From Rubrivivax sp. (GTDB lineage: Bacteria; Pseudomonadota; Gammaproteobacteria; Burkholderiales; Burkholderiaceae_C): a stretch of DNA of 64,000 bases. The notes under the pieces are model-generated. The model ran no database searches. It saw nothing but the letters and a program-made list of their open reading frames with translations, and was not told the origin of the DNA. The DNA is taken from NCBI GenBank assembly GCA_004210455.1, contig SEFA01000007.1, forward strand, positions 46,339 to 110,338, in the 5' to 3' direction. The translations under genes were made by a program, and so were the position numbers. Shown piece by piece: positions 48,884 through 58,808 of this stretch (its first letter is position 1; each line of letters starts with the position of its first letter).

Positions 48884-50368
48884 GTGATCACCGAACTGGA
48901 ATTCCAAAGCCTGGCCGCCGACGGCTACAACCGCATCCCGCTGATCAGCGAGGCCTTTGCGGATCTCGAGACCCCGCTCTCGCTCTATCTGAAGCTCTGC
49001 GCCGGCAACGGCCCGGGCCGCCACAGCTTCCTGCTGGAGTCCGTGGTGGGCGGCGAACGCTTCGGCCGCTACTCCTTCATCGGCCTGCCCGCGCGCACCG
49101 TGCTGAAGAGCGAAGGCCCGGTCACCCGCGTGATCCGCGACGGCGCCGTGATCGAGACGCACGAAGGCGACCCGCTCGCCTTCATCGAGGCCTACCAGCA
49201 GCGCTTCAAGGTCGCGCTGCGGCCCGGGATGCCGCGCTTCTGCGGCGGACTGGCGGGCTACTTCGGCTACGACGCCGTCCGCTACATCGAGCCGCGCCTG
49301 GCCGATTCCACGCCCCCGGGCGGCCTGCAGACGCCCGACGTGATGCTGCTGCAGTGCGAGGAACTGGCCGTCATCGACAACCTGTCGGGCAAGCTCTACC
49401 TGATCGTCTACGCCGACCCCAGCCAGCCCGAGGCGTACTTCAAGGCGAAGAAGCGCCTCACCGAGCTCAAGGACAAGCTGGGTTACTCGGTCGCCGCGCC
49501 GCGCGTGGCGCGCGCCCAGGCGCATCCGGTCGAGCGCGAATTCGCCAAGGCCGATTTCCTCGCCTCCGTCGAGAAGGCCAAGGCCTACATCGCCGCCGGA
49601 GACTGCATGCAGATCGTCTTCGGCCAGCGGCTGAAGAAGCGCTACACCGAGTCCCCGCTCAGCCTCTACCGCGCGCTGCGGTCGCTCAATCCCAGCCCCT
49701 ACATGTACTTCTACGACATGGGGGACTTCCAGATCGTCGGCGCCTCGCCGGAGATCCTGGTGCGCCAGGAGCAGACGCCCGAGGGCCGCAAGGTCACGAT
49801 CCGCCCCCTGGCCGGCACGCGTCCGCGCGGCGGCACGCCGGAGCAGGACCAGGCGCTCGAAGTCGAGCTCAAGGCCGATCCGAAGGAGCGTGCCGAGCAC
49901 CTGATGCTGATCGACCTGGCCCGCAACGACACCGGCCGCATCGCCCGGACCGGCAGCGTGAAGGTGACGGACGCCTTCGCGGTCGAACGCTACTCGCACG
50001 TGATGCACATCGTCAGCAACGTCGAAGGCATCCTGAAACCGGGCGTGGGCAACATGGACGTGTTCCGCGCCAGTTTCCCGGCCGGGACGCTCTCGGGCGC
50101 GCCCAAGATCCGCGCGATGGAGATCATCGACCAGCTCGAACCCGTCAAGCGCGGCATCTACGGCGGCGCCTGCGGCTACCTGAGCTTCGGGGGCGACATG
50201 GACCTGGCCATCGCGATCCGCACCGGCATCGTCATGGACCAGGTGCTGTACGTGCAGGCGGCGGCGGGCATCGTGGCGGACTCGGTCCCCGAGCTCGAAT
50301 GGAAGGAGACCGAGGCCAAGGCGCGCGCGCTGCTGCGCGCCGCGGAACTGGTCGAAGAAGGTTTCTGA
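48884..50368 (+). CDS. trpE: Anthranilate synthase component I
   Basis: 494 residues from a GTG start (AGAGG about 9 bases ahead). Converts chorismate and ammonia to anthranilate. Motifs: the Trp-feedback segment [48 protein letters not shown] and [10 protein letters not shown], ending with the [21 protein letters not shown] region. Forms a heterotetramer with TrpG, encoded next. Confidence 0.97.
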   Translation: MITELEFQSLAADGYNRIPLISEAFADLETPLSLYLKLCAGNGPGRHSFLLESVVGGERFGRYSFIGLPARTVLKSEGPVTRVIRDGAVIETHEGDPLAFIEAYQQRFKVALRPGMPRFCGGLAGYFGYDAVRYIEPRLADSTPPGGLQTPDVMLLQCEELAVIDNLSGKLYLIVYADPSQPEAYFKAKKRLTELKDKLGYSVAAPRVARAQAHPVEREFAKADFLASVEKAKAYIAAGDCMQIVFGQRLKKRYTESPLSLYRALRSLNPSPYMYFYDMGDFQIVGASPEILVRQEQTPEGRKVTIRPLAGTRPRGGTPEQDQALEVELKADPKERAEHLMLIDLARNDTGRIARTGSVKVTDAFAVERYSHVMHIVSNVEGILKPGVGNMDVFRASFPAGTLSGAPKIRAMEIIDQLEPVKRGIYGGACGYLSFGGDMDLAIAIRTGIVMDQVLYVQAAAGIVADSVPELEWKETEAKARALLRAAELVEEGF

Positions 50369-50403
50369 AGCTGAAGCGACGTGAACGCACAAGGAGCAAC
50401 GAC

Positions 50404-50984
50404 ATGCTGCTGATGATCGACAACTACGACAGCTTCACCTTCAACCTGGTGCAGTACTTCGCCGAGCTGGGCGCCGAGGTGAAGACAGTCCGCAACGATC
50501 AGATCACGCTGGACGAGATCGCCGCCCTCAACCCGACGCATCTGGTGCTCTCGCCCGGTCCGTGCACGCCCAAGGAGGCCGGCGTCTGCGTGCCGGCGAT
50601 CCAGCGCTTCATCGGCAAGATGCCGATCCTCGGCGTGTGTCTGGGCCACCAGAGCATCGGCGCCGCGCTGGGCGGCAACATCGTCCGCGCCAAGGTGCAG
50701 ATGCACGGCAAGTCCTCGACGATCACGACCGACACGCAGGGCGTCTTCAGCGGTCTGCCCGAGCGCTTCGACGTGATCCGCTACCACTCGCTGGCGATCG
50801 AGGAATCGACGATCCCCCCGGAGCTGGAGATCAGCGCCCGCAGCGAGGACGGCGAGATCATGGGCGTGCGGCATCGCGCGCTCGCCGGCACCGCGACGCC
50901 GCTGGAGGGTGTCCAGTTCCATCCCGAATCCATCCTCTCGGAGCACGGTCACGCGATGCTCAAGAACTTCCTGGAGTTGGCACG

Positions 50985-50988
<4 letters not shown>
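50404..50988 (+). CDS. trpG: Anthranilate synthase component II (glutamine amidotransferase)
   Basis: Encodes 194 residues. Provides ammonia to TrpE by hydrolysing glutamine. Class I amidotransferase motifs: [30 protein letters not shown], nucleophile Cys in [10 protein letters not shown] and the His-x-Glu of [10 protein letters not shown]. Its end overlaps the aldolase gene by ATGA, so translation continues into that gene. Confidence 0.97.
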
Positions 50989-52073
<1,085 letters not shown>

Positions 52074-52085
52074 GCGGGGATCGTC

Positions 52086-53126
52086 ATGTCCATCACCGAC
52101 AACGAGGCGCTGACCCGCGTCATCGAGCATCGCGAGATCTTCCACGACGAGATGCTGACGCTCATGCGCCGCATCATGGGCGGCGAGATGTCGCCGGTCA
52201 CCGCCGCGGCCATCCTCGTCGGCCTGCGCGTGAAGAAGGAAACCATCGGCGAGATCACCGCCGCCGCGCAGGTGATGCGCGAGTTCTCCGTCAAGGTGCC
52301 GATCGAGCCGGGGCCGCATCTGGTCGACGTCGTCGGCACGGGGGGCGACGGCGCGCACACCTTCAACATCTCCACCTGCTCGATGTTCGTCGCCGCCGCG
52401 GCGGGCGCCCAGGTCGCCAAGCACGGCAACCGCAGCGTGTCGTCCAAGACGGGCAGCGCGGACGTGCTGGAGGCGCTCGGCGTGACGCTGTCGCTGCCGC
52501 CGCAGGCGGTGGCCGAGTGCGTGCGCAAGACCGGTATCGGCTTCATGTTCGCACCCAACCACCATCCGGCGATGAAGAACATCGCGCCCGTCCGCAAGGA
52601 GCTGGGCGTGCGCACCATCTTCAACATCCTGGGGCCGCTGACCAACCCGGCCGACGCGCCCAACATCCTGATGGGCGTGTTCCATCCGGACCTCGTCGGC
52701 ATCCAGGTCCGCGTGATGCAGCGCCTGGGCGCGCAGCACGCCGTGGTCGTCTACGGGAAGGACAACATGGACGAGATCTCGCTGGGCGCGGCGACGCTGG
52801 TCGGCGAGTTGAGGAACGGCGAGATCCGCGAATATGAGATCCACCCCGAGGACTTCGGCATGTCGATGGTCGCGAGCCGCAACCTGCGCGTCAGCGGGCC
52901 GGAGGAGAGCCGGCAGGTGCTGCTGGGCGTGCTGGGCAACGAGCCCGGCGCGGCGCGCGACATCGTGTTGCTGAACGCGGGGGCGACGCTGTATGCGGCC
53001 AATGTGGTCGACTCGATCGCCGACGGCATCGCGAAAGCGCGTGGCGCCATCGAGTCCGGCGCCGCCCGCGCGAAGCTGGACCAGTTCGTGGCGGAGACGA
53101 AGCAGCAAGCGGCGACGCAGGGCTGA
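52086..53126 (+). CDS. trpD: Anthranilate phosphoribosyltransferase
   Basis: Encodes 346 residues. Transfers phosphoribosyl from PRPP to anthranilate. Motifs: [12 protein letters not shown], the glycine-rich [33 protein letters not shown] and GPLTNPA. Begins 12 bases after ltaE. Confidence 0.97.
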   Translation: MSITDNEALTRVIEHREIFHDEMLTLMRRIMGGEMSPVTAAAILVGLRVKKETIGEITAAAQVMREFSVKVPIEPGPHLVDVVGTGGDGAHTFNISTCSMFVAAAAGAQVAKHGNRSVSSKTGSADVLEALGVTLSLPPQAVAECVRKTGIGFMFAPNHHPAMKNIAPVRKELGVRTIFNILGPLTNPADAPNILMGVFHPDLVGIQVRVMQRLGAQHAVVVYGKDNMDEISLGAATLVGELRNGEIREYEIHPEDFGMSMVASRNLRVSGPEESRQVLLGVLGNEPGAARDIVLLNAGATLYAANVVDSIADGIAKARGAIESGAARAKLDQFVAETKQQAATQG

Positions 53127-53174
53127 GACCGAGCGCGCGTAGCGCGCGCTTCGAGAGAATTTCGAGAGAGTCGT

Positions 53175-53966
53175 ATGTCTGACATCCTGGATCGCATCAA
53201 CGCCGTCAAGCGCGAGGAAGTGGCCGCCGCGTCGGCCCGTGTACCGCTTGCCGCGCTGCGTGCCGAAGCGGAATCGCGGACCGAGCCGGCACGGGGTTTC
53301 GTGAACGCGCTGCGCGCGAAGATCGCCGCCGGCCGCAGTGGCGTCATCGCCGAGGTGAAGAAGGCCAGTCCGAGCAAGGGCGTGCTGCGCGAGGACTTCC
53401 GTCCCGCCGACATCGCCCGCAGCTACGAGGAGCACGGTGCGGCCTGCCTGAGCGTGCTGACGGATGCGCCGCACTTCCAGGGGTCGGTCGAGTTCCTGAA
53501 GCAGGCGCGCGCCGCGTGTGCGCTGCCGGTGCTGCGCAAGGACTTCATGATCGATCCGTACCAGGTCTACGAAGCCCGCGCGATGGGCGCCGACTGCATC
53601 CTGCTGATCGCGGCGAGCCTGGACGACGGCTTGATGGCCGAGCTCGAAGCCTGCGCGCTGGGCCTCGGCCTGGACGTGCTGGTCGAGGTGCACGACGGTG
53701 TTGAACTGGAGCGCGCGCTGCGGCTCAAGACCCCCATGGTCGGCATCAACAACCGCAACCTGAAGACCTTCGAGGTCACGCTGGACACGACGCTCGGGCT
53801 GCTGAAGCAGGTGCCGGCGGATCGGTTGCTGGTGACGGAGTCGGGCATCCTCGGGCCGGACGACGTGCGGCGCATGCGCGATGCGCAGGTCAACGCCTTC
53901 CTCGTCGGCGAGGCCTTCATGCGCGCGCCGGATCCGGGCGCGGCGCTGTCGGCGCTGTTCCGCTGA
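53175..53966 (+). CDS. trpC: Indole-3-glycerol-phosphate synthase
   Basis: 263 residues, the single-function form (no TrpF fusion). Motifs: [13 protein letters not shown] with catalytic Glu and Lys, [28 protein letters not shown] and VTESGILG. The 48-base gap to trpD holds a small GC hairpin (AGCGCGC/GCGCGCT around 53132-53150). Confidence 0.97.
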   Translation: MSDILDRINAVKREEVAAASARVPLAALRAEAESRTEPARGFVNALRAKIAAGRSGVIAEVKKASPSKGVLREDFRPADIARSYEEHGAACLSVLTDAPHFQGSVEFLKQARAACALPVLRKDFMIDPYQVYEARAMGADCILLIAASLDDGLMAELEACALGLGLDVLVEVHDGVELERALRLKTPMVGINNRNLKTFEVTLDTTLGLLKQVPADRLLVTESGILGPDDVRRMRDAQVNAFLVGEAFMRAPDPGAALSALFR

Positions 53967-53975
53967 TCGCTGCCG

Positions 53976-54677
53976 ATGTCAGCGATGCTCAGGACCCTCG
54001 ACTGGTCGGCCGGTGACGGCTGGCAGCCGCTCATCGACGCCTGGCGCGAGAGCGCCGACGGCCAGCGCATCGACGCGCTGTTGAAGGAGCGCCTCGCCGC
54101 CGGCGCTACGATCTATCCGCCTGATCCGCTGCGCGCGCTGCGCCTCACGCCGCTGACGAAGGTGAAGGTTGTTATCGTCGGCCAGGACCCGTATCACGGA
54201 CCGGGGCAGGCGGAAGGGCTGTCGTTCTCGGTACCCGTCGGCGAGAAGCTGCCGCCTTCGCTGCGCAACATCTTCAAGGAACTGCAGCGCGACCTGGGGC
54301 AGCAGCCGGCGATGTCCGGGCACCTCGGGGAATGGGCGCGGCGCGGCGTGCTGCTGCTCAACACCAGCCTGACCGTCGAGGACGGCGCCGCCGCCTCGCA
54401 TGCGAAGAAGGGCTGGGAGTCGCTGACGGATGCGCTCATCGAGGCGACCGCGCAAGACCCGGCACCGAAGGTCTACCTGCTGTGGGGCGCGCATGCGCAG
54501 GCGAAGGCGCCGTTGATCGAGGCGGCGGGTCATCGGCACCTTGTGCTGCAGGCCAACCATCCATCGCCGCTGTCGGCCACGCGCGGTCCAGCGCCCTTCA
54601 TCGGCTGCGGGCATTTCTCGGCCGCAAGCGACTGGCTGAAGGGACAGGGCGTCGAGCTCGGCTGGTCCTTGGATTGA
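53976..54677 (+). CDS. ung: Uracil-DNA glycosylase
   Basis: 233 residues, family 1. Removes uracil from DNA. Motifs: the water-activating GQDPYHGPGQAEGLSFSV (key part GQDPYH) and the leucine-loop HPSPLSATRG, with the uracil-binding NTSLTVE. Follows trpC by 9 bases, so it is probably read from the trp transcript. Confidence 0.97.
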   Translation: MSAMLRTLDWSAGDGWQPLIDAWRESADGQRIDALLKERLAAGATIYPPDPLRALRLTPLTKVKVVIVGQDPYHGPGQAEGLSFSVPVGEKLPPSLRNIFKELQRDLGQQPAMSGHLGEWARRGVLLLNTSLTVEDGAAASHAKKGWESLTDALIEATAQDPAPKVYLLWGAHAQAKAPLIEAAGHRHLVLQANHPSPLSATRGPAPFIGCGHFSAASDWLKGQGVELGWSLD

Positions 54678-54704
54678 ACGTTCTGCCGCGGCCGCTGGCC
54701 CTCA

Positions 54705-54736
54705 CTCCCACCCTCGCCCGCAAGCGGGAGAGGGAG
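54705..54736. terminator. REP-like GC palindrome after ung
   Basis: CTCCC...CCCGC and GCGGGAGAGGGAG form an imperfect stem with an AA loop; GTAAAAC follows. Palindromes of the type CCCTCTCCCGC/GCGGGAGAGGG occur between genes in many GC-rich proteobacteria, here probably ending the trp-ung transcript. Confidence 0.5.
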
Positions 54737-54840
54737 TAAAACAGGCGACGCAAAGCCATAACTGGTACGTTGGTGGTCATAACCACGCAACCCCTCTGAA
54801 CGGGGCTTCGACATCAGGGTTAAGTCCAGTGCGCTACCAA

Positions 54841-54880
54841 TTGACGCTCTGCGTTTTTTGGTACTAAACTGGTATTAATC
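54841..54880 (+). promoter_or_regulatory. Promoter/operator of the GlcNAc operon
   Basis: TTGACG (54841-54846) and TAAACT (54865-54870, 18-base spacing) or TACTAA (54862-54867) can serve as -35/-10. Directly over them are two head-to-tail boxes, TGGTACTAA and TGGTATTAA, 11 bases apart (54859 and 54870), in an AT-rich patch ending at the start codon. The boxes are a plausible site for the GntR-type NagR of this operon. No Shine-Dalgarno fits before the ATG at 54881, suggesting a leaderless or nearly leaderless transcript. Confidence 0.5.
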
Positions 54881-55825
54881 ATGACAAGCCACCCCCTGGC
54901 GGACGCCTGGTCCGCTCCTCTGCAACCGCGATTCGCGGGCGTCCGCTTCCTGGTGGGAGTGGATGGCGGAGGCACCGGCACGCGGGTCCGGCTGAGCGAT
55001 GTCGAGGGACAGCTGCTCGGACAGGGCTGGGCGGGGCCGTCGGCGTTGGGGCAGGGCATCGCCCAGGCCTGGCGTCACATCCAGATGGCCGTCCAGGAAG
55101 CAGCCGCCAAGGCGAACATCGAGCGTCTGCCGCTGGGTGAGACAGCCATCGGCCTCGGGCTCTCCGGCGCCGGCGTCGCGTCGCAAGCGCAGGCCTTCGT
55201 CGCGCAGCAGCCCGGCTACCTGCACATCGAACTCGTGAACGACGGCACCACGTCCGTCATCGGCGCCCATGCGGGACGGCCCGGCGGCGTGATCGCGGCC
55301 GGCACCGGCACGGTGGGCGAGGCGCTGCGCGCCGACGGCTCGCTGGTCTGCGTCAGCGGCTGGGGGTGGATCGGCGGCGATGAAGGCAGCGGCGCGTGGC
55401 TCGGCATCCACGCGATGCGCCTTGCGCAGAAGGCCATGGACGGCCGCGTCGAGGCCGGAGCGCTGGCTCGTGCCGTGTGGTCCGCCGCCAACTGCAAGAA
55501 CGATCAGGACCGCGATGCGATCAACGCCTGGGTCGCCCAGGCCGGCCAGCATGCGTACGCGCAGTTGGCACCGCTGGTGTTCGAACAGGCGGAATCCGAT
55601 CCGGCAGCCGCGGCGCTCGTCGCGCAGGCGGTCGCGGAACTGGAGCAGCTCGCGCTCGCGCTCGATCCGACGCGGCAAGTGCCGCTGTCGCTCGCGGGCA
55701 GCGTGGCGCAGCGGCTCGCCGCGCTTTTCTCAGGCAACATTCGGGCCCGTTGCGTGTCGCCCCAGGGCGACTCGGCCGACGGCGCGCTGCGGCTGGTCCG
55801 CGGCGCTCTCTCCGACCCCCGTTGA
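54881..55825 (+). CDS. N-acetylglucosamine/glucosamine kinase, BadF/BcrA ATPase family
   Basis: Encodes 314 residues. Phosphorylates GlcNAc at C6 so that NagA can use it. Seen: N-terminal phosphate motif LVGVDGGGTGTRVRLSD, LVNDGTTSVIGAH, the adenosine-side GVIAAGTGTVGEAL and GWIGGDEGSGAWLG. First gene of the nag operon. The order kinase-regulator-nagA-deaminase means that free GlcNAc is taken up by a permease (the MFS protein) rather than a PTS. Confidence 0.9.
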   Translation: MTSHPLADAWSAPLQPRFAGVRFLVGVDGGGTGTRVRLSDVEGQLLGQGWAGPSALGQGIAQAWRHIQMAVQEAAAKANIERLPLGETAIGLGLSGAGVASQAQAFVAQQPGYLHIELVNDGTTSVIGAHAGRPGGVIAAGTGTVGEALRADGSLVCVSGWGWIGGDEGSGAWLGIHAMRLAQKAMDGRVEAGALARAVWSAANCKNDQDRDAINAWVAQAGQHAYAQLAPLVFEQAESDPAAAALVAQAVAELEQLALALDPTRQVPLSLAGSVAQRLAALFSGNIRARCVSPQGDSADGALRLVRGALSDPR

Positions 55826-55839
55826 AGACGAGAAGCCCG

Positions 55840-56583
55840 ATGAGCACCAAGCTGCCCTTCCAGTTCAAGCCCGATCCCGCCGCCGCCTCGCCGCTGTACA
55901 TGCAGCTGGCCCACAAGCTGGCGCAAGCGATCCGAGAAGGCCAGTACCAGGCCGACGAGGCCCTGCCGTCGGAACGCGTGCTCTCCGAATCGCTCGACCT
56001 CTCGCGCGTCACCGCCCGCAAGGCGATCGACCGCCTCGTCGAACAAGGCCTGATCGTGCGCAAGCGCGGCTCCGGCAACTACATCGCCCCGAAGCTCGAA
56101 CAGCCGCTGTCGCGCCTGACGAGCTTCTCCGAGGAACTCCATCAGCGCGGCTTCAAGCCGAGCAGCCGCTGGCTGACGCGCGGCTTCGCCATGGCGGCGC
56201 CGGACGAGCAACTGTCGCTCGGGCTCACCACGGGCCAGCGCGTCGCCCGCCTGGAACGCCTGCGTCTGGCGGACGCCGTGGTCATGGCCTATGAGCTCTC
56301 GATCCTGCCCGAGGCCGTGCTGCCCGATCCGCAGAAGGTCGAATCCTCGCTCTACGAGCACCTCGCCCAGCACGGCGGCGCGCCGGTGCGCGCGCTGCAG
56401 CACATCCGCGCCATCAATGCGGACTCGCGTCTCGCGGGCCTGCTGCAGGTGCCGGTCGGGCAGGCGGTGCTCTTCATCACCCGCGTGGGTTACCTCGACC
56501 AGGGTCAGGCCGTGGAGCTCACCCATTCCTACTGCCGCAGCGACTACTACGACTTCGTCGCGGAGATGAGGCGAGACGGATGA
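55840..56583 (+). CDS. nagR: GntR-family (HutC subfamily) regulator of GlcNAc use
   Basis: 247 residues. N-terminal winged helix at ~15-80 (LYMQLAHKLAQAI, LPSERVLSESLDLSRVTARKAIDRL, by key part: SRVTARKAI) and a C-terminal UTRA ligand-binding domain (FSEELHQRGFKPSS ... ELTHSYCRSDYYDF). It probably represses the operon and lets go when GlcNAc-6-phosphate binds. Lies in the operon and is coupled to nagA by ATGA. Confidence 0.88.
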   Translation: MSTKLPFQFKPDPAAASPLYMQLAHKLAQAIREGQYQADEALPSERVLSESLDLSRVTARKAIDRLVEQGLIVRKRGSGNYIAPKLEQPLSRLTSFSEELHQRGFKPSSRWLTRGFAMAAPDEQLSLGLTTGQRVARLERLRLADAVVMAYELSILPEAVLPDPQKVESSLYEHLAQHGGAPVRALQHIRAINADSRLAGLLQVPVGQAVLFITRVGYLDQGQAVELTHSYCRSDYYDFVAEMRRDG

Positions 56584-57719
56584 CGACCCAGCACATCGAC
56601 GGATTCATATTGACACCCAGCGGGTTCATCCGCGGTGTGCTGGAACATGACAAAGGACGCATCGTCCGGATCGACGGCAGCGTCGCGTCCGAACACGAGG
56701 TCCGACACGGCGCGCAGGACCTGCCGATCCTGCTGCCCGGATTCATCGACACCCACGTCCACGGCGGCGCCGGCCGCGACACGATGGAAGGCGGCGATGC
56801 CGCCGCGCAGCTCGCCAGGCTGCATGCGAAGCACGGCACCACGTCGCTGCTCGCGACGACGATGACCGCGCCGCTGGACGAGATCCGGCAGGCGATGCGC
56901 GGGCTGGCCGAGCTCTGCGTCGTGCGCCCCGAGGGCGGCGCCCGCGTACTGGGCGTGCACCTCGAAGGCCCGTACATCAATCCCGGCAAGCTCGGCGCGC
57001 AGCCGGACTTCGCCAAGGCCGCGTCGATCGCCGAGATCCGCGAGCTGCACGCGATCGCGCCGATCCGCCTGATCACGCTGGCGCCCGAGCTGCCCGGCCA
57101 TCTCGACCTGGTCACGCAATTGCGCGTCGCCGGCTTCCAGGTGCAGATCGGCCATTCGCTGGGCACCTACGAGGACGGCGTGGCCGCGCTCGGTCGCGGC
57201 GCCGGCGGCTTCACCCATCTGTTCAACGCGATGACGGGCCTGCACCACCGCGAGCCCGGCATGGTCGGTGCCGCGCTGGCGCACGCGCAGTACGCCGAAA
57301 TCATTCCGGACCTGCTGCACGTGCACCCCGGCGCGATCCGCGTGGCGCTGCGCAGCATCCCGCATCTCTTCTGCGTCACCGATTCGACGGCCGCGGCCGG
57401 CATGCCCGACGGCGAGTACAGCCTGGGCCGCCATCGCGTCACCAAGTGCCTGGGCGGCGTGCGCCTGCCCGACGGCACGCTGGCCGGATCGACGCTGACG
57501 ATGGACCAGGCGCTGCGCAACCTGGTGCTGAAACTGGGCCTGCCGATCGAGGACGCATCGAAGCGCGTGTCGACGAACGCGGCCGACTATCTGGGTCTGG
57601 ACGATCGGGGCCGGTTGGCGCCGGGCGCCTGGGCGGACTTTGTGGTGATGGACCGTGGCTTGCAGTTGCAGTGCGTGGTCGTTGAAGGAGAAGCAATTGA
57701 CCTCGCGAATGCTGGATGA
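56580..57719 (+). CDS. nagA: N-acetylglucosamine-6-phosphate deacetylase
   Basis: Encodes 379 residues. Removes acetate from GlcNAc-6-phosphate. Amidohydrolase motifs: PGFIDTHVHGGAGRDTM, metal Glu in GVHLEGPYINPG, QIGHSLGTY, FTHLFNAMTG and catalytic Asp in VTDSTAAAGMPDGEY. Ends within the start region of the next gene (overlap 23 bases). Confidence 0.96.
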   Translation: MTTQHIDGFILTPSGFIRGVLEHDKGRIVRIDGSVASEHEVRHGAQDLPILLPGFIDTHVHGGAGRDTMEGGDAAAQLARLHAKHGTTSLLATTMTAPLDEIRQAMRGLAELCVVRPEGGARVLGVHLEGPYINPGKLGAQPDFAKAASIAEIRELHAIAPIRLITLAPELPGHLDLVTQLRVAGFQVQIGHSLGTYEDGVAALGRGAGGFTHLFNAMTGLHHREPGMVGAALAHAQYAEIIPDLLHVHPGAIRVALRSIPHLFCVTDSTAAAGMPDGEYSLGRHRVTKCLGGVRLPDGTLAGSTLTMDQALRNLVLKLGLPIEDASKRVSTNAADYLGLDDRGRLAPGAWADFVVMDRGLQLQCVVVEGEAIDLANAG

Positions 57720-58719
57720 GGCGCTGAGCGCGCCGCAGGTGGTGGCCCGTCAACTGGCCGCCGATCAGAACGCCTATGCCGCCCTCGGCGACGCGCTGCG
57801 CGAGCAGCCGCCGACCTCGCTGCTGACGATCGCGCGCGGCAGCTCGGACCATGCGTCCCACTACCTCGCCTATCTGGTGATGGCGCGGCTGGGTCGGCTG
57901 GTGACCTCGCTGCCGATGTCGCTGATCACGCTCTACCAGAGCAAGATCGAGAGCCAGGGCCTGGTGTCCTTCGCGTTCTCGCAGTCGGGCCAGAGCCCGG
58001 ACCTGGTCTCGCCCACGAAGTATTTCCGCGACAACGGCGCGCGCACCGTGGCCTTCGTGAACGCCGACGGCTCGCCGCTGGAAGCGGCCGCTGAGCACGT
58101 GTTCCGTCTGCATGCCGGCGTCGAGCAGAGCGTCGCCGCGACCAAGAGCTACATCGCGCAACTGGTGGCCGGCGCTCGCGTCGTCGCCGCGTGGCAGGGC
58201 GACGAGGACCTGTCGGCCGCGCTGCAGACCCTGCCTCAGGCGATGGAGCAGGCGGCGAAGCAGCGCTGGGACGTCGCGGTCGACGTGCTCAAGGGCGCGG
58301 ACAAGCTGTTCGTCATCGGCCGCGGCACCTCGCTGCCGATCGCGCTGGAAGCGGCGCTCAAGTTCAAGGAAACCTGCGGCATCCAGGCCGAGGCCTTCTC
58401 CGGCGCGGAAGTGAAGCACGGCCCGATGGCGCTGGTGGAGGAGGGCTATCCGCTGCTGGTTTTCGCACCGCGCGGTCCCGCGCAGGCGGGCCTGCTGGCG
58501 TTGGCCGAGGAGATGCGCGGCCGCGGCGCGCGTGTGCTGCTGGCGGCGCCGCAAGGCACGCCGGGCGCCGAGCTGCCGTTGACCTGCACCGGCAATGAGG
58601 ATCTCGATCCGATCACGGCGGTGCAGAGCTTCTATCCCATGGTCGAGGCGCTGGCCCAGGCGCGGGGTCTGAACCCCGACCAGCCGCGGCACCTGGCCAA
58701 GGTCACCAAGACGCATTGA
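57697..58719 (+). CDS. SIS-domain glucosamine-6-phosphate deaminase (NagB-II type)
   Basis: 340 residues from TTG 57697, picked because AAGGAG is 6 bases ahead; the first ATG (57709) is too far from it. Two SIS domains: LLTIARGSSDHAS...FAFSQSGQSPD and LFVIGRGTSLPIALEAALKFKE with AEAFSGAEVKHGPMAL. It is the C-terminal isomerase half of GlmS without the amidotransferase, the form known as NagB-II, which turns glucosamine-6-phosphate into fructose-6-phosphate plus ammonia. Overlaps nagA. Confidence 0.88.
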   Translation: MTSRMLDEALSAPQVVARQLAADQNAYAALGDALREQPPTSLLTIARGSSDHASHYLAYLVMARLGRLVTSLPMSLITLYQSKIESQGLVSFAFSQSGQSPDLVSPTKYFRDNGARTVAFVNADGSPLEAAAEHVFRLHAGVEQSVAATKSYIAQLVAGARVVAAWQGDEDLSAALQTLPQAMEQAAKQRWDVAVDVLKGADKLFVIGRGTSLPIALEAALKFKETCGIQAEAFSGAEVKHGPMALVEEGYPLLVFAPRGPAQAGLLALAEEMRGRGARVLLAAPQGTPGAELPLTCTGNEDLDPITAVQSFYPMVEALAQARGLNPDQPRHLAKVTKTH

Positions 58720-58808
58720 TCGAGCATTGAACGGCGGCCCGGCGCGATCGGGCTTTCATTCCCAGAATTACCCAGCTTCGACCCGCGGGCCAGGCAGAAG
58801 AGAGCGAC

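Noticed and set aside
53127..53174. Terminator between trpD and trpC.
   Set aside because: A small GC hairpin without T run inside an evident operon; more likely an RNA-stability element or chance.
54760..54865. A tRNA gene on the minus strand.
   Set aside because: Only a D-arm-like piece fits; the anticodon stem does not pair and there is no GTTCGA T loop.
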